NCBI GenBank assembly: GCA_963773875.1 | Contig: CAVZCV010000020.1 | Coordinates: forward strand, 186,001 to 250,000 | From: CAVTYH01 sp963773875 | GTDB lineage: Bacteria; Planctomycetota; Planctomycetia; Pirellulales; JADZDJ01 | DNA: 64,000 nt | Direction: 5' to 3' | Shown here: positions 21,085-31,170 of the stretch, in pieces | How positions within the stretch are numbered: the first letter of the stretch is position 1 | How the letters are laid out: each line of letters begins with the position of its first letter | Notes under the pieces: model-generated | The model's input: only the letters and a program-made list of their open reading frames with translations | What the model was told of the DNA's origin: nothing | The model's database searches: none | Position numbers and translations under genes: made by a program

Positions 21085-21751
21085 ATGCTCGCCAAGCTGC
21101 AAACGTTTTCGCTGTTGGGAATTGATGCGGTTCCCGTGGAAGTGGAGGTCGATGTTTCGCCCGGCGCACTTCCGAAAACTGTGCTCGTCGGACTTCCCGA
21201 AGCCGCAGTGAAAGAGAGCACGCATCGCGTGGAACGGGCGATGGTCAACAGCGGTTTCATGCGGCCGCAAGACAAGATCGTAATTAACTTAGCCCCGGCC
21301 GAACTACCAAAAAATGCGGCGTCGTTTGACCTGCCAATCTCGCTCGGCATGCTCGCCGGAAGTGGGCAACTGGCTTCTGAGCTTTTCGAAAAATACGCCG
21401 TTGTCGGCGAGTTGGCCCTCGATGGCGCAACGCGGCCCACGAAAGGCGCACTGTCAATGGCGATGGCCGCCGCCGAGCAGAAGAAACTCCGTGGGATTGT
21501 AGTGCCAGCCGATAGCGCCGCCGAGGCCGCGGTGGTGGAACAAGTTGAAGTCATCGCCGTTTCCAGCCTCGCGCAAGCCGCGGCGTTTTTTGCCGGCGAA
21601 ATAGAAATCGAGCCCACGCCCCCGCGTCTCGACCAGTGGTTTCGGCAATATGCCTGCCTACGATTTAGATTTTGCCGATGTGCGCGGCCAGGAAATGGCG
21701 AAGCGCACCATCACAATCGCCGCGGCTGGCGCGCACAATTTATTGATGTTG
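21085..21751 (+). pseudogene. comM: comM (YifB/Mg-chelatase-like AAA ATPase), fragment 1 of 3
   Basis: N-terminal 222 residues of ComM, a hexameric helicase for branch migration during natural transformation. Visible are FSLLGIDAVPVEVEVDVSPGALPKTVLVGLPE, VKESTHRVERAMVNSGF, INLAPAELPK, DLPISLGMLAGSG, YAVVGELALDGATRPTKGALS, then, after a +1 frame change near 21645, DFADVRGQEMAKRTITIAAAGAHNLLML. The last residues lie immediately before the expected GPPGTGK P-loop, where the sequence switches to foreign DNA and an immediate TAA (21752). Fragments 2 and 3 are at 37249-37461 and 46430-46852. Confidence 0.93.
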
Positions 21752-21758
21752 TAACTAA

Positions 21759-23824
21759 TTACACAACAATCGGCGAATTGCGGCGTTTTGAGTTGAATTG
21801 CTTAGACAGCCGTTCAATATCGGGCAGCACAACCTGAAACGAGTCACCAACAGTATCCGGCTCGGACTTGGGCAAGTGAACTCGGGACGTTGCAATGCTG
21901 TCCCCTGGCACAATATCAATTCGTGCACCCGTCGTAAAGTGGATCCGCAAAAATCTTCCGTCCTTCGACATCCGGCGACCATTAACCAGTTGAGGAATGC
22001 GTTGAAGTTTTTGTCACGTAGAACTTTGCCAGGTGCTTCACTTCGGAGCTCCTCAGCTAACGTGTCACCATCGCTCGCTTCTTGAATTGATGGATGACGA
22101 TGAAATCTGTGTGGAGTGGAATATCGAGAGCCATCCTTTTCGATGGGACCTGCCAACAACGCTCGTCCTTCATCCGAGTTACGCAATTTCATGACTGCTT
22201 TGTGGTAGCAATCTTCGTCATAGATTTTGCGATGGCCAATCGAAAAGACTTCGATCTTGGCAATTAGCTCCCGGAGATGAAGATTCAATCTGGCTCGCAA
22301 TTCAGGATCGTCCTTGACAATTGCTTTCTTTAGATCGCTAATGCTGTTCTGCCATGTTGCAAACGATTGACGATTGGTTTCGGTATTCCGGAGTTGCTGT
22401 TCAGTTTCTTGCTGCTTGGTTTCCAGTTCCTTCTTCCGTTCCGAGAGCTTTACCATCTTTGCTTCGTATCGTTCGCGGATTTCTTTCTGCTTGGTGCTGG
22501 CAACTTGATCTGTCAAATTCTCCAACTGGCTTTCAATTGCAACGAGTTCCCCTTCGATGCCTTGCAGTTGGTCATTTAGATTGGCACAAAGTGATGACTG
22601 CTCATCCGCATTGGGCAGGACATGCTCGGGTCGAATTCGGTGGCACTGATCTAGCACCGCAGCTTCGCATTCGTCATATCGAATGCGGTGTGGTGTACAG
22701 AGCAGATTCCCTTTGCTGTCTCGGACGCCTCGGCGAGCGTTGTAGCAGATGATATAGGTTCCACCTTTGGGCTTCTTGCCTTTGTAGTCGAAATGGACAG
22801 GACCACCACAGTACGCACACTTGAGCAAACTCTTGAAGATGTTTCCCACCTTCCCGGTACGGCCACCCTTGCCACGATTGACTTCAAGTAACTTCTGCAC
22901 AGCGTAGAAAATCTCGGGCTTTACGATTTCAGGAAAATACTTCGGAATGGGGTCACCAGTCGGTATTCGCTTTCCATCCCGTCTCATGTGTGGCTGATAT
23001 TCTCCAATGACAGCTCGATTCTTAAGGATTTTTCGGATGTAACTGTACCGCCAACCTTCGGTCATTCGTTTCTTGTTGGCGGGCGGTTTCCAGTAACCAT
23101 CCGAATTCAATTTCCGCTCAATGGTCCGAACGCCGACACCTTTCAATTTCAACTCAAAAATCTTTCGAATCGCTCTAACTGCTTCTGCAATCCGCTCGAA
23201 CTTTGCCCGGTGTAGATCGACTCCAACCTTGCGTTCCTGTGGAGTTAGAATCCTTCCGTCAATTGTCACGTCGAGCCAAGCCGGTACACGAGTCGTCATA
23301 ATCTGTAATCTGTTCTGGACATTCAGACGTGCCTTATCTCGTGCAGCCGTAACCCGTTCGCTCTTCTTCTGCGACTCTTGGAACGCCAGTGTTATCAGCG
23401 TGATCAGGAACATCAAAGCCGGACCTTCCATGTTGGCACGGTCGAAGGTCATTTCGAACCTGCCCAGCGTCTGAATTGCGATCCCTTGCTTAATCAAACC
23501 GATGATAATCATCTCAATCGCATCAATCGGATTCTCTCTACTCAGACGATCGATATCCTCGACCACCAGAATGCTTCCGCTGGGCACTTCTCCAGACTTG
23601 ACCCGATCTAAAAATCGGCCGAGCACACCTTGCTTTCGATGCTTGCCGGTCCAGGCACTGAAGCCTTCATCCTTGAGCGACTCGTCGAATTCGTAACCGT
23701 TTTTTTCAGCCCAATCCTTTGCTCGGACCGTCTGCCGACGATCACTGTCGCCTTCCTTCTGCTCTGGGGTTGAGAATCGGAGGTAAGAATACACCCGTCG
23801 CTTAGAAGCAGTCTTCTTAGCCAT
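21759..23824 (-). CDS. Large serine recombinase 1 (site-specific integrase)
   Basis: Catalyses integration or excision of the left island. The resolvase domain starts VYSYLRFSTPEQ with catalytic Ser at about residue 18; VVEDIDRLSREN follows near residue 90. A recombinase domain (RAIRKIFELKLKGVGVRTIERKLN), a zinc ribbon (LKCAYCGGPVHFDY, later CxxHR) and a coiled coil (QLQGIEGELVAIESQLENLTD) come next, all standard for the family. The frame is open for about 600 residues, then shifts by one base near 21998; after the shift the normal ending appears (VNGRRMSKDGRFLRIHFTTGARIDIVPG) and stops at 21759. The plain frame otherwise runs to 21755. Its 3-prime end abuts the comM break. Confidence 0.92.
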
Positions 23825-24252
23825 GCGTGCCTAGCCTTTTCCTAGCCGAGTTAGAAAGAAGGGGGCTGGCCGATCCGGCTAGGATTGATGGCCCGACACG
23901 GGTAATTACTCCCACGCCGTGCCACTTCATTGTGAGCGTGCTAGCGTGGCTGTCAATTCTTGCTAGCAGTCGAATTATTCAAACGCTCGAACGCTGAAAA
24001 TTGGAAAACTCGCATCTTTAGAAATCGACGGTGGTACGGTTGTTCACCACCCAGTTGGTCCCTGGGGAAAAACTCTCGAACCCTTTCGGGGAAAAACAAG
24101 GCGACATAGCCATTGCATCAATAAATTCGAACAGTGACCTGCGATTCGGTACTCCTCTCCCATCGAAGTCCGGATATCTCTTGTCGGGGATTGCCGTATA
24201 ACTTCGCCGTGCTTTCGGTTGTTAAAAAGTCATAGCCAAAACCACCGAGCGT
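23825..24252. other. Non-coding stretch upstream of recombinase 1
   Basis: About 430 bases with no convincing gene on either strand. It should hold the promoter for recombinase 1. I see no clear -35/-10 pair and no comM sequence. Confidence 0.4.
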
Positions 24253-24714
24253 TCAACAAGAAACCGACACGCTCAAGACGTCGTAAATCGTCGGTCTGCT
24301 TAGCCTTACTGCCTCCGCAATTTTGGTGATCGATTCGCCATCCTCCTTCATTCGATGGATCATCTTGGTCTGGAGCGGCGTCACCTTCTTTCGTTTGCCT
24401 TTTTCCGATCCACCCCAGCGCTTGCCGTCCTCACGCGCTTTAGCTTGCCCAGCCAGCACTCGTTCACTTCGAATTTCGTTGTCGTACTGCGCCACAGAAG
24501 CCAATACGTTGGCCATCAATCGTCCTGCGGCGGTGGACAAATCGATTCCGTCTCGCAGATTTAGCAAATTGACCTTCCGGGCAATCAGCGTATCGAACAG
24601 CGCACTCAAGCCACTGGCAGTCCGACCCAAACGGTCCAGACGCCAAACCACGATTTTCGATACCTTGCCGAGCCGGATGGCCTCGTCGAGTTTATTCCAG
24701 CCCGGACGATTCAT
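24253..24714 (-). pseudogene. Resolvase-family serine recombinase, N-terminally truncated
   Basis: The rest of a Tn3-type resolvase/invertase. It has IVVWRLDRLGRTASGLSALFDTLIARKVNLLNLRDGIDLSTAAGRLMANVLASVAQYDNE, and a C-terminal helix-turn-helix (LQTKMIHRMKEDGESITKIAEAVRLSRPTIYDVL). Homology continues upstream in frame to about 24783 (LERWANAQDEPVSWYQDKFTGKT) but then runs into the stop of the neighbouring gene without a start codon. The N-terminal strand with the catalytic Ser is absent, so it should be inactive. It follows the two-membrane-segment gene directly. Confidence 0.75.
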
Positions 24715-24805
24715 CGTTTTCCCGGTGAACTTGTCCTGGTACCAACTGACCGGCTCATCCTGAGCGTTCGCCCATCGCTCTAGGTCCCCACACGGCGGGC
24801 AGGGT

Positions 24806-25144
24806 TTAGTTTAGTGGGTTTCGGCTAGTGATTACAGTTTCGGCCCGACCTTTTTGGAATTGCTGTATTACAAGTCGGGCGAACCATAGCAGAGCAAGTG
24901 TGACTGCTACGGCAGGCAATCCCCAGTAAAATAATCGACTGACAATTTCGGCAGCGGTTGGTGGGCGATAATAGTTTACAGCAATTGTCGGCATTGGTGG
25001 GCCGGAAACCATCCCGTCGGGCAGAGGAAGCATTTGTTCTCGCACGCCAGCCACTGGCAGCCTTGCACTCACGGCACTCACCACGGCAATTACGGCAGTG
25101 CAAATCAGCATCGTCAGAATTGAGAACTGAAATCGCATGGCCAT
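24806..25144 (-). CDS. Small membrane protein, two membrane segments (paralog A)
   Basis: 112 residues with an N-terminal membrane helix (RFQFSILTMLICTAVIAVVSAVSA), a Pro-rich outer loop and a second helix (YWGLPAVAVTLALLWFARLVI). The RFQFSxxTxL start belongs to the FSLRTLL-type N-terminal module common in planctomycetes. It is a paralog of the next gene upstream (25168-25482), and the DNA just upstream of both starts is also nearly identical, indicating recent tandem duplication. Function unknown. Confidence 0.65.
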   Translation of the reverse strand: MAMRFQFSILTMLICTAVIAVVSAVSARLPVAGVREQMLPLPDGMVSGPPMPTIAVNYYRPPTAAEIVSRLFYWGLPAVAVTLALLWFARLVIQQFQKGRAETVITSRNPLN

Positions 25145-25167
25145 TTTGTAACCGACCAGGCCGAAAT

Positions 25168-25482
25168 TCAGGAACGTCTATCGCCCACTTGGAGTGGCTT
25201 CACAACCCATCGGGCATACCACAGCACACCTAACGTGACGGCTGTGGCCGTCAATGACCAGCAGAATAGCCGCCCGATTATTTCACGAGACGACGGCGAA
25301 TGGTTCACTTGCTTTGGTACCAGTGTGAGCAGAGTTGGAGGCAAACCACTACCGGGCCTGGTTCTTATTGTCTCGTTAACATAGACCGTTTCGCTGACTG
25401 GTAATGTAACACTGGCAGCACTGACCACGGCCAGCACGGCAGTGCAAATCAGCATCGTCAGTATTGAGAACTGGAACCGCAT
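25168..25482 (-). CDS. Small membrane protein, two membrane segments (paralog B)
   Basis: 104 residues. The N-terminal helix RFQFSILTMLICTAVLAVVSAAS is almost the same as in paralog A; the loop (NETIRTRPGSGLPPTLLTLVPKQVN) differs, and the second helix is FCWSLTATAVTLGVLWYARWVV. A conserved loop ending (S/A)REIIGRLF or AEIVSRLF precedes helix 2 in both copies. It lies in a run of leftward genes (27179 to 24253). Function unknown. Confidence 0.65.
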   Translation of the reverse strand: MRFQFSILTMLICTAVLAVVSAASVTLPVSETVYVNETIRTRPGSGLPPTLLTLVPKQVNHSPSSREIIGRLFCWSLTATAVTLGVLWYARWVVKPLQVGDRRS

Positions 25483-25607
25483 GCCAGGATTGTAACCGAC
25501 CGGGCCGAAACTCTCGAACGTCTATCGACCTGCCTGATTATTTTCCATGCGAAGCCGTTAAGCGAGTAGCTGTCGGTCAGCAATAACACCGCTTCAAAAG
25601 CGACCGC

Positions 25608-25970
25608 CTAATTCAGCACCTCGGGCCGGATGACCGTCCGCTCGTTTTGTACGTTTCCTGTGTTGAGCGTGGAGGCTGGCTCGAAGAGTAGGACATGCAC
25701 TTCCTCTTCTGCGACCGGACAATGCTCGACGCCCCGGGGTACAATCAAGAATTCTCCTTCTTCCAACCAGATTGACCGATCTCGGAAATCCATCCGGAAT
25801 CGCCCTTTAACAACAAGGAACAGTTCATCTTCGGCTTCATGCTGATGCCAGATGAAAGGGCCTTGGAGCTTCACGAGCTTGACGTGTTGGCCATTGAGTT
25901 CGCCAACGATCCTCGGATTCCAATGGTCATCGAACGATGCGAACTTTTGCCGCAAACAAACCTTTTCCAT
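25608..25970 (-). CDS. Cupin-domain protein
   Basis: About 120 residues from an ATG at 25970 with an AAGGAG site 7 bases upstream, which decides the start over in-frame ATGs at 25985 and 26078. Cupin motif 1 is seen as WHQHEAEDELFLVVKGRFRMDF (His, His, Glu metal ligands). Motif 2 is LEEGEFLIVPRGVEHCPVAEEE (PxGxxHxP). This is a single-domain mononuclear cupin, often a sugar isomerase-like or sensor protein; the substrate cannot be told. It is in the leftward gene run of the left island. Confidence 0.88.
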   Translation of the reverse strand: MEKVCLRQKFASFDDHWNPRIVGELNGQHVKLVKLQGPFIWHQHEAEDELFLVVKGRFRMDFRDRSIWLEEGEFLIVPRGVEHCPVAEEEVHVLLFEPASTLNTGNVQNERTVIRPEVLN

Positions 25971-26043
25971 CGGTCGCTCCTTCATGCTTCGTTCACCGGC
26001 AAGATACAAGCCACAAAGTTTGCAGTAATCGACGAATCCAGAA

Positions 26044-26697
26044 CTAGCCATGGACTCCCAATGCAGCCTCTCTCGCAAGTACGATTCTTACTAGGCGGCA
26101 AGATAGTACGCCAATTAATCCGCCGATCACGATTGCACTCGGAACGAAAAGGGCTGCAATCGCCAGTACGACCAAACACAAAACATCGGCAAGTATTGAA
26201 GTGTCTTCCCCAGCCATCCGCCAAACTCTCAAGGATAGCGAGCGGTTGTGTCGATGCGTTGGAACAATTCGAAGAAGACGCAGAATATTCATCAAGTGAT
26301 GGACCGTTGGCGATCCACTCACGCCGACCGTAAAACCCACGGCACCTCGATAAAACTCAGTCCACGGCCCGTTAGGAGCTTGGCTCAGCAACAAAAATAC
26401 AACCAGCCGCATAAGGACCATCAGAGAAAACCCGAAACTGAACAATCGAAGACTTGCGACATCATTTTTCCAGAGCGGATTCAATTCGAGTCTTCTGAGA
26501 TCGGCATCCGGGCATTGCCTTCTGACCAGCATCGCCACGAGAATCGTTCCGTAATAATCGGTGCAAGCAGAAATCGCTGGGGCTAGCGAAAGCGGATCAA
26601 ATCGAAACGCTTCCTTGGCGGTAAACATTGCCATCGCAATCACAGCCGTGAACACAGCGATTGCGATAAAGTAAACGACTCGGAGCCACGGTCTCAT
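26044..26697 (-). CDS. Membrane protein of unknown function
   Basis: 217 residues with about five hydrophobic segments: VVYFIAIAVFTAVIAMAMF, ISACTDYYGTILVAMLV, FSFGFSLMVLMRLVVFLLL, FTVGVSGSP and ILADVLCLVVLAIAALFVPSAIVIGGLIGVL. Its ATG overlaps the stop of the upstream membrane gene (ATGA at 26694-26697), so the two are likely co-translated. No family recognised. Confidence 0.55.
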   Translation of the reverse strand: MRPWLRVVYFIAIAVFTAVIAMAMFTAKEAFRFDPLSLAPAISACTDYYGTILVAMLVRRQCPDADLRRLELNPLWKNDVASLRLFSFGFSLMVLMRLVVFLLLSQAPNGPWTEFYRGAVGFTVGVSGSPTVHHLMNILRLLRIVPTHRHNRSLSLRVWRMAGEDTSILADVLCLVVLAIAALFVPSAIVIGGLIGVLSCRLVRIVLAREAALGVHG

Positions 26698-27179
26698 CGA
26701 TCACCGGCTGGCTGCCCAGCATTTTGAGCTACTCGTCCGTCTGAGAACTTCCTGACTCTAGGCGAATACAGAACGGCAATCCAAACAGCAGGAAGAACAA
26801 GCGTCCAAAGTGGCCGCCACGGACTTACCGTGAGGTAAGGATTGCCAAAATCGGTACCGGGTGCCCTGACGAGATCAATAATTCCGGACACCATTGAGAT
26901 GAGCAACATTGTGATTATCGCACGGCGAATTGATCGCCAATTGGGCACGGGCGTCAGGATGAGCAAAAAGATGAAAAAAATGCTAAACATGTAACCCATG
27001 CTTCCAACCCAACCAGTTACGGGCACAATCGCCTCTCGAACGTCTTTCGGCCCTAAGAAGTTGGATGCAAGATCGAGCACGCTTACGATCACCGAGAAGA
27101 TTGCAAATGCTTGCAGTTCGAGAGGTGCTGCTAAGAATCTGGAGGCGATGTTCGTCGAACGGGAGGATTGATCGTTCAT
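26694..27179 (-). CDS. Membrane protein of unknown function, overlapping partner
   Basis: 161 residues with four membrane segments (LQAFAIFSVIVSVLDLASNF, MGYMFSIFFIFLLILTPV, AIITMLLISMVSGIIDL, LWTLVLPAVWIAVLYS). It is the first gene of a leftward run and overlaps the next by four bases. No family recognised. Confidence 0.55.
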   Translation of the reverse strand: MNDQSSRSTNIASRFLAAPLELQAFAIFSVIVSVLDLASNFLGPKDVREAIVPVTGWVGSMGYMFSIFFIFLLILTPVPNWRSIRRAIITMLLISMVSGIIDLVRAPGTDFGNPYLTVSPWRPLWTLVLPAVWIAVLYSPRVRKFSDGRVAQNAGQPAGDR

Positions 27180-27458
27180 ATTCTTTCAGCGGCGAAGACA
27201 AATCGGAGGAATCGCCCGACAGTATAGCCGATTAAAGCGGTCCCGTCATTTTTGCATTCTCGTACAGTTTTGTTGCAGGGTTCATCGAACTTGCTGTCGC
27301 CAGACTAAAAAGCGGTATAATGACGGCTCATTCAGCACCGAGCGATCCGAAGTGCTGGTTAGGAATTCCTGGCGGGGCCGAGACGGTCAAGCGTGAGCCT
27401 GCTCTGATTGGAGCGTCGGCAGCTAATACGATGATCAAGCATCTCTTAGGGGCAAGAA

Positions 27459-28529
27459 ATGAAAAAAATAAAACGCAAGCGATCTTTTACACATGCGTGA
27501 TTTCAGTGTTCTTGTGGGTAGGCAGAGCCGCTGGGGCTGGATTCAGCGTTCCCGATTTAGGGCCGGTTACCGAAGACTTGGTATCAATGCGAGCGGCCAA
27601 ATCGCAGGAACTTATATGTCGCACGCATTTCTATACGATGGCACGTTGCACGACTTGGGAACCCTCGGTGGAGGTAGTAGCTACGGGATGGGAATCAATG
27701 CCAGCGGCCATGTGACCAGCATGGCCCAAAGGGTATTTGACAATGGCACTGATGCACAAGGATTCGCTCCGGCATACGCATTTCTCTACGACGAAATGCA
27801 TGACTTCGGAACTTGGACGGGACATCCAGCGTTGGCCAGGGCATCAATGATCACGATCAGGTGACCGGATATGTTGGATCGAATTACCCCTACGCCGCTC
27901 ATGCTTTTTTTTATGACGGCACGATGCACGATATCGGAACGCTCGGGGGCGACAGCCATCGAGGAAAGGCAATCAATAATCTTGGCCACGTTGTTGGGCA
28001 TTCAGCGACTTCGCCGTCAGAGGACCATGCGTTTGTCTATGATGGCACGATGCATGATCTAGTACCCTTGGCGGAAGATTCAGTTAGGCCTGGGCATCAA
28101 TGATCGTGATGAGATTGTTGGCTCTTCATACTTGGCAGGAGACAACGACATTCATGCTTTTTACTTCGACAGCGCCTTGCACCATCTTGGCACTTTGGGT
28201 GTTACCACCGGCGCCGCACAAAGCGTCAATTTGAACGGTCAGATCGTTGGCGATTCGACCACCAACGACGGCCATTTCCATGCTTTCATGTTCGAGAGCG
28301 GCAGCGGTATGCTGGATTTGAATTCGCTATTGATCCGGCGAAGGGCTGGAATCTAACGACGGCCAATGGCGTTGACGATGCGGGCAGATCACCGGATTCG
28401 GATATGTTGGAGACAACGTCGCACATGCTTTTTTGCTAACCCCGGTGCCGGAACCGAGCGGCCATGTGTTGGCACTTCTCGCAGGTTGCCTTCTCTTTAG
28501 CCATCATTCATATCAGTCGTCGCAACGGA
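27459..28529 (+). CDS. HAF-repeat secreted protein with PEP-CTERM anchor, frame broken several times
   Basis: An exported propeller-like protein. The signal region is ACVISVFLWVGRAAGAG (hydrophobic, after an A-rich start codon context where the frame is unclear). HAF repeats follow: HAFLYDGTLHDLGTLGGGSS, GINASGQIAGTY, HAFFYDGTMHDIGTLGGDSH, INNLGHVVGHS, HAFVYDGTMHDL, GINDRDEIVGSS, HLGTLGVTTGAAQSVNLNGQIVGDS. It ends VPEPSGHVLALLAGCLL, a PEP-CTERM signal. Frame changes fall near 27560, 27820, 28090, 28335 and 28385. The end is placed at a TGA reached in the SLAIIHISRRNG frame and is approximate. Confidence 0.72.
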
Positions 28530-28692
28530 TGACTATAATCGGTGCTTCTCGGGAAGCCAAGTCGTCGGTGGTTATGGAATTCGCAGATTATGATAAATCC
28601 TTGCAGCAACTCGATGGACGAAGATCGGGCGAACCGACGTTCGATTCGCATCTTGTCGGAGAATGCCATCGGCTTCGACGAGTGCCGCTCAA

Positions 28693-28956
28693 TCAGCTTC
28701 GGGTCGAGGCGATGAATTCGTTGGCACTTAGACCCGGATCGATTTCGTATTCAATCATGGTGCTCATCTCGCAGTTGGTCGCTGCATCGGTCTCCAATCG
28801 CTTCGTTCTGACCATCCGCCTCCGTTTCCAAAACTCCTTTCCCAACTCATTGCCGGAAAACACAAAGATATTGCAGTACAGGATGCCAATGCTCAGCCAC
28901 GACTGAACTGCCAACGGCGTTTGGTCTGTGATCTCTTCTTTTGGAATGGTGTCCAT
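28693..28956 (-). CDS. Hypothetical protein
   Basis: 87 residues (IGILYCNIFVFSGNELGKEFW, later IEYEIDPGLSANEFI). I recognise no family. A further plausible coding stretch without stops continues in another frame down to about 28560, so the gene may be longer and frame-broken. Weak support. Confidence 0.3.
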   Translation of the reverse strand: MDTIPKEEITDQTPLAVQSWLSIGILYCNIFVFSGNELGKEFWKRRRMVRTKRLETDAATNCEMSTMIEYEIDPGLSANEFIASTRS

Positions 28957-29088
28957 ATGGAACTAATTGCAGTAACTCCAACCCGGTCATTGAACGTGAC
29001 TCGCTGTTACTGTGTTGGCACGTTCAATTTAGGAACCACTCCTCTGAGTCGTTGACCACCCAAAAAAGATGCTTTTGAACCGGTCAGT

Positions 29089-30340
29089 TCAAGATGTTCG
29101 AGTCGATTTCAGGCCACGCAGATATCGCAATCCAGCATCAGTAATTGGCGTGCCAGAAAGTAAAGCACTCTTAGATTGGATCACTTTTTCGAGATTCTTG
29201 AGTCCGTCATCTGTGATTGTTGTGTCTGCGAGATTTAGCACCTCAAGCTGCGTTAAGTCGTGGAGGCGTGTCAAACCGATGTTTGTAATTTGCGTTCCAG
29301 CAAGATCAAGGCTTTGAAGATGCGATAATCCTTTGATGTGATCAAGTGCGTCGTCGTTTATGGATGTGGCACCGAGGCGAAGTGTTTGAAGTCGGGGCAA
29401 TTCTGCCAAATATTTGAGCCCGTCACCGGTAATTGCCGTGAACGGCAGATCGAGTTGTTGCAGCTTTGGAAAATGGCCTGGTACTTTAGTCCTTTGTCAG
29501 TGATTTTTGTGCCAGAAAGGTTGAGGACTTGAAGCTGCGACAATCCGCTCAGTTTTTCGAGTCCAACATCGCTAATGCTCGTTCCAGCCAATCGCAGTTT
29601 CCTAAGCTGCGACAGTCCTTTGAGATACCCGATTGAGTCATCCGTGATTTTCGTCGCCGTAAGATCAAGTTGATCAAGGCGGGAAAGGCTTTCAAGATTC
29701 TCGAAGCAAACACCAGTGATAGTCGTGAACGGGAGTTCGAGTTCTCGCAGATTCGACAAGCCTCGAAGACAGTTCAAGCCGTTATCGGTAACCTTTGTCG
29801 AAGCGAGTCTAAGTCGCTTAAGCTGCGAAAGTCCTTCCAGATGTGCAATGCCAACATCGGTGACGCCGCTGCTGTCCAGTTCAAATCTGCGAAGATCAGT
29901 CAAATTATCTACGAGTGCCAATGCCAAATCGCTAACTGTGTCGCACCGAAGTCGAGTTCTTGGAGTTTTGGAAGCCCGCTGAAGTCTTCCAATAGCAGAT
30001 GGCAATCGTAGTCCGTCAGTTGCTCATTATAGAATCTAAGGCTTGCCACATCGTGCAAGAAATCCACGCTCAGCAACTTTATCAGCCATTCCGGACGACG
30101 AGTTCGTGTTCCCGCAAAGGAGTCAAACGGCACGTACTCAAAGTCATAAACGTAATGCCCATGACGCATTAAAATTGCCTGAATTGCTCGATGCTGCTTG
30201 CCGGCTTCTCGCAGTTTCATGAAAAACCAGCCAAGGCAAATTGCCACGATGCTTATTGCAACCAATAGCGTCCGGAGGCTGAATTGTGTCCAGCGGCGCT
30301 GTTTCGGTTTCGATCCGGCAATCGCTGTTGCTGTGCTCAT
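29089..30340 (-). CDS. Membrane-anchored leucine-rich-repeat protein 1, frame broken two to three times
   Basis: Starts with a basic stretch, then QFSLRTLLVAISIVAICLGWFFMKL, the planctomycete FSLRTLL membrane anchor. A spacer containing PEWLIKLLSVDFLHDVASLRFYN leads into about ten GALA-type repeats of 24 residues with the pattern LxxLxxLxLxxTxITDxGLxxLxGL (LRRFELDSSGVTDVGIAHLEGLSQLKRL, KLRLAGTSISDVGLEKLSGL, SLDLAGTQITNIGLTRLHDL). Frames change near 29920-29990 and near 29470. Cysteine-containing-type (LRR_6) repeats suggest protein binding. First of four related genes. Confidence 0.8.
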
Positions 30341-30385
30341 GGCGTTTAAGCGAGCGGATGACGGTTGGCTGAAGGATGACCACTG

Positions 30386-31145
30386 TCAGTGATCGATCCA
30401 ATATTCAATTCTTAATCCGGGCTGTGCCTTCTCCAGGTCATCCACTCCAGCTTGCGTACATTTTGTATTGATGAGCCTCAGAAACCGCAGATTCTTTAGC
30501 CCTTTGAGATGTTCCAGGCCGGCGTCAGTGATCACTGTGTCCGAAAGAAGCAACGCTTCCAGAGCAGGCATGTCCTCCAAGTGCTCCAACCCCGTATCAC
30601 TAACTTGTGTTCCGGCAAGGTCGAGTATACGAAGGTGTGAAAGCCCTCCAAGCTTCGTCAACCCCGCATCGCTTATTTGTGTCCGGTCAAGGTTCAACTG
30701 GCAAAGTTGTGACATGCCTTTCAGAAGTTCAAGACCAAAGTTTGTGACACTCGTCCGACTCAGTCTTAAAACTTGAAGGTCGGGAAATTCCTCAAGAAGC
30801 TCCAGTCCAGCATCCGAGACGTTGGTATCGTCCAGGTAAAGCACCCGCAGTTTAGGAACTTCTTCCAAACGTTTCAAATTGGCATCGCTGATTTTCTTAT
30901 CCGGGAAGTCGATGCCCAAGATTCGTCATCAGCCCAGGGAGCGAATCGAATCATATAATAGAAATCTCGACCGCCCAACGCTGGATCGTTTCAACGACTT
31001 GCTGATGCCGTCTCGCCGCTTGCCACTTCGAGATGTACCAAGCACAGATCGTGGCCACCACGACCGTGAAGATCAGCAGAGTCCGCAAGCTGAATTGAAA
31101 CCAGCGGCGTTTTGGTTTCGGTGTGCTGATGGGTTCTGTGCTCAT
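30386..31145 (-). CDS. Membrane-anchored leucine-rich-repeat protein 2, frame broken once
   Basis: The N-terminus at 31145 has PKRRWFQFSLRTLLIFTVVVATICAWYISKW, the same anchor as LRR protein 1. After a frame change near 30940 seven repeats follow from 30919 (LKRLEEVPKLRVLYLDDTNVSDAGLELLEE, LNLDRTQISDAGLTKLGGL, LLSDTVITDAGLEHLKGL), ending RLINTKCTQAGVDDLEKAQPGLRIEYW. This capping motif is shared with the fragment at 32531-32716. About 250 residues in all. Confidence 0.78.
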
Positions 31146-31170
31146 TCTGTTGCCCGTGAACTTGATCGAA

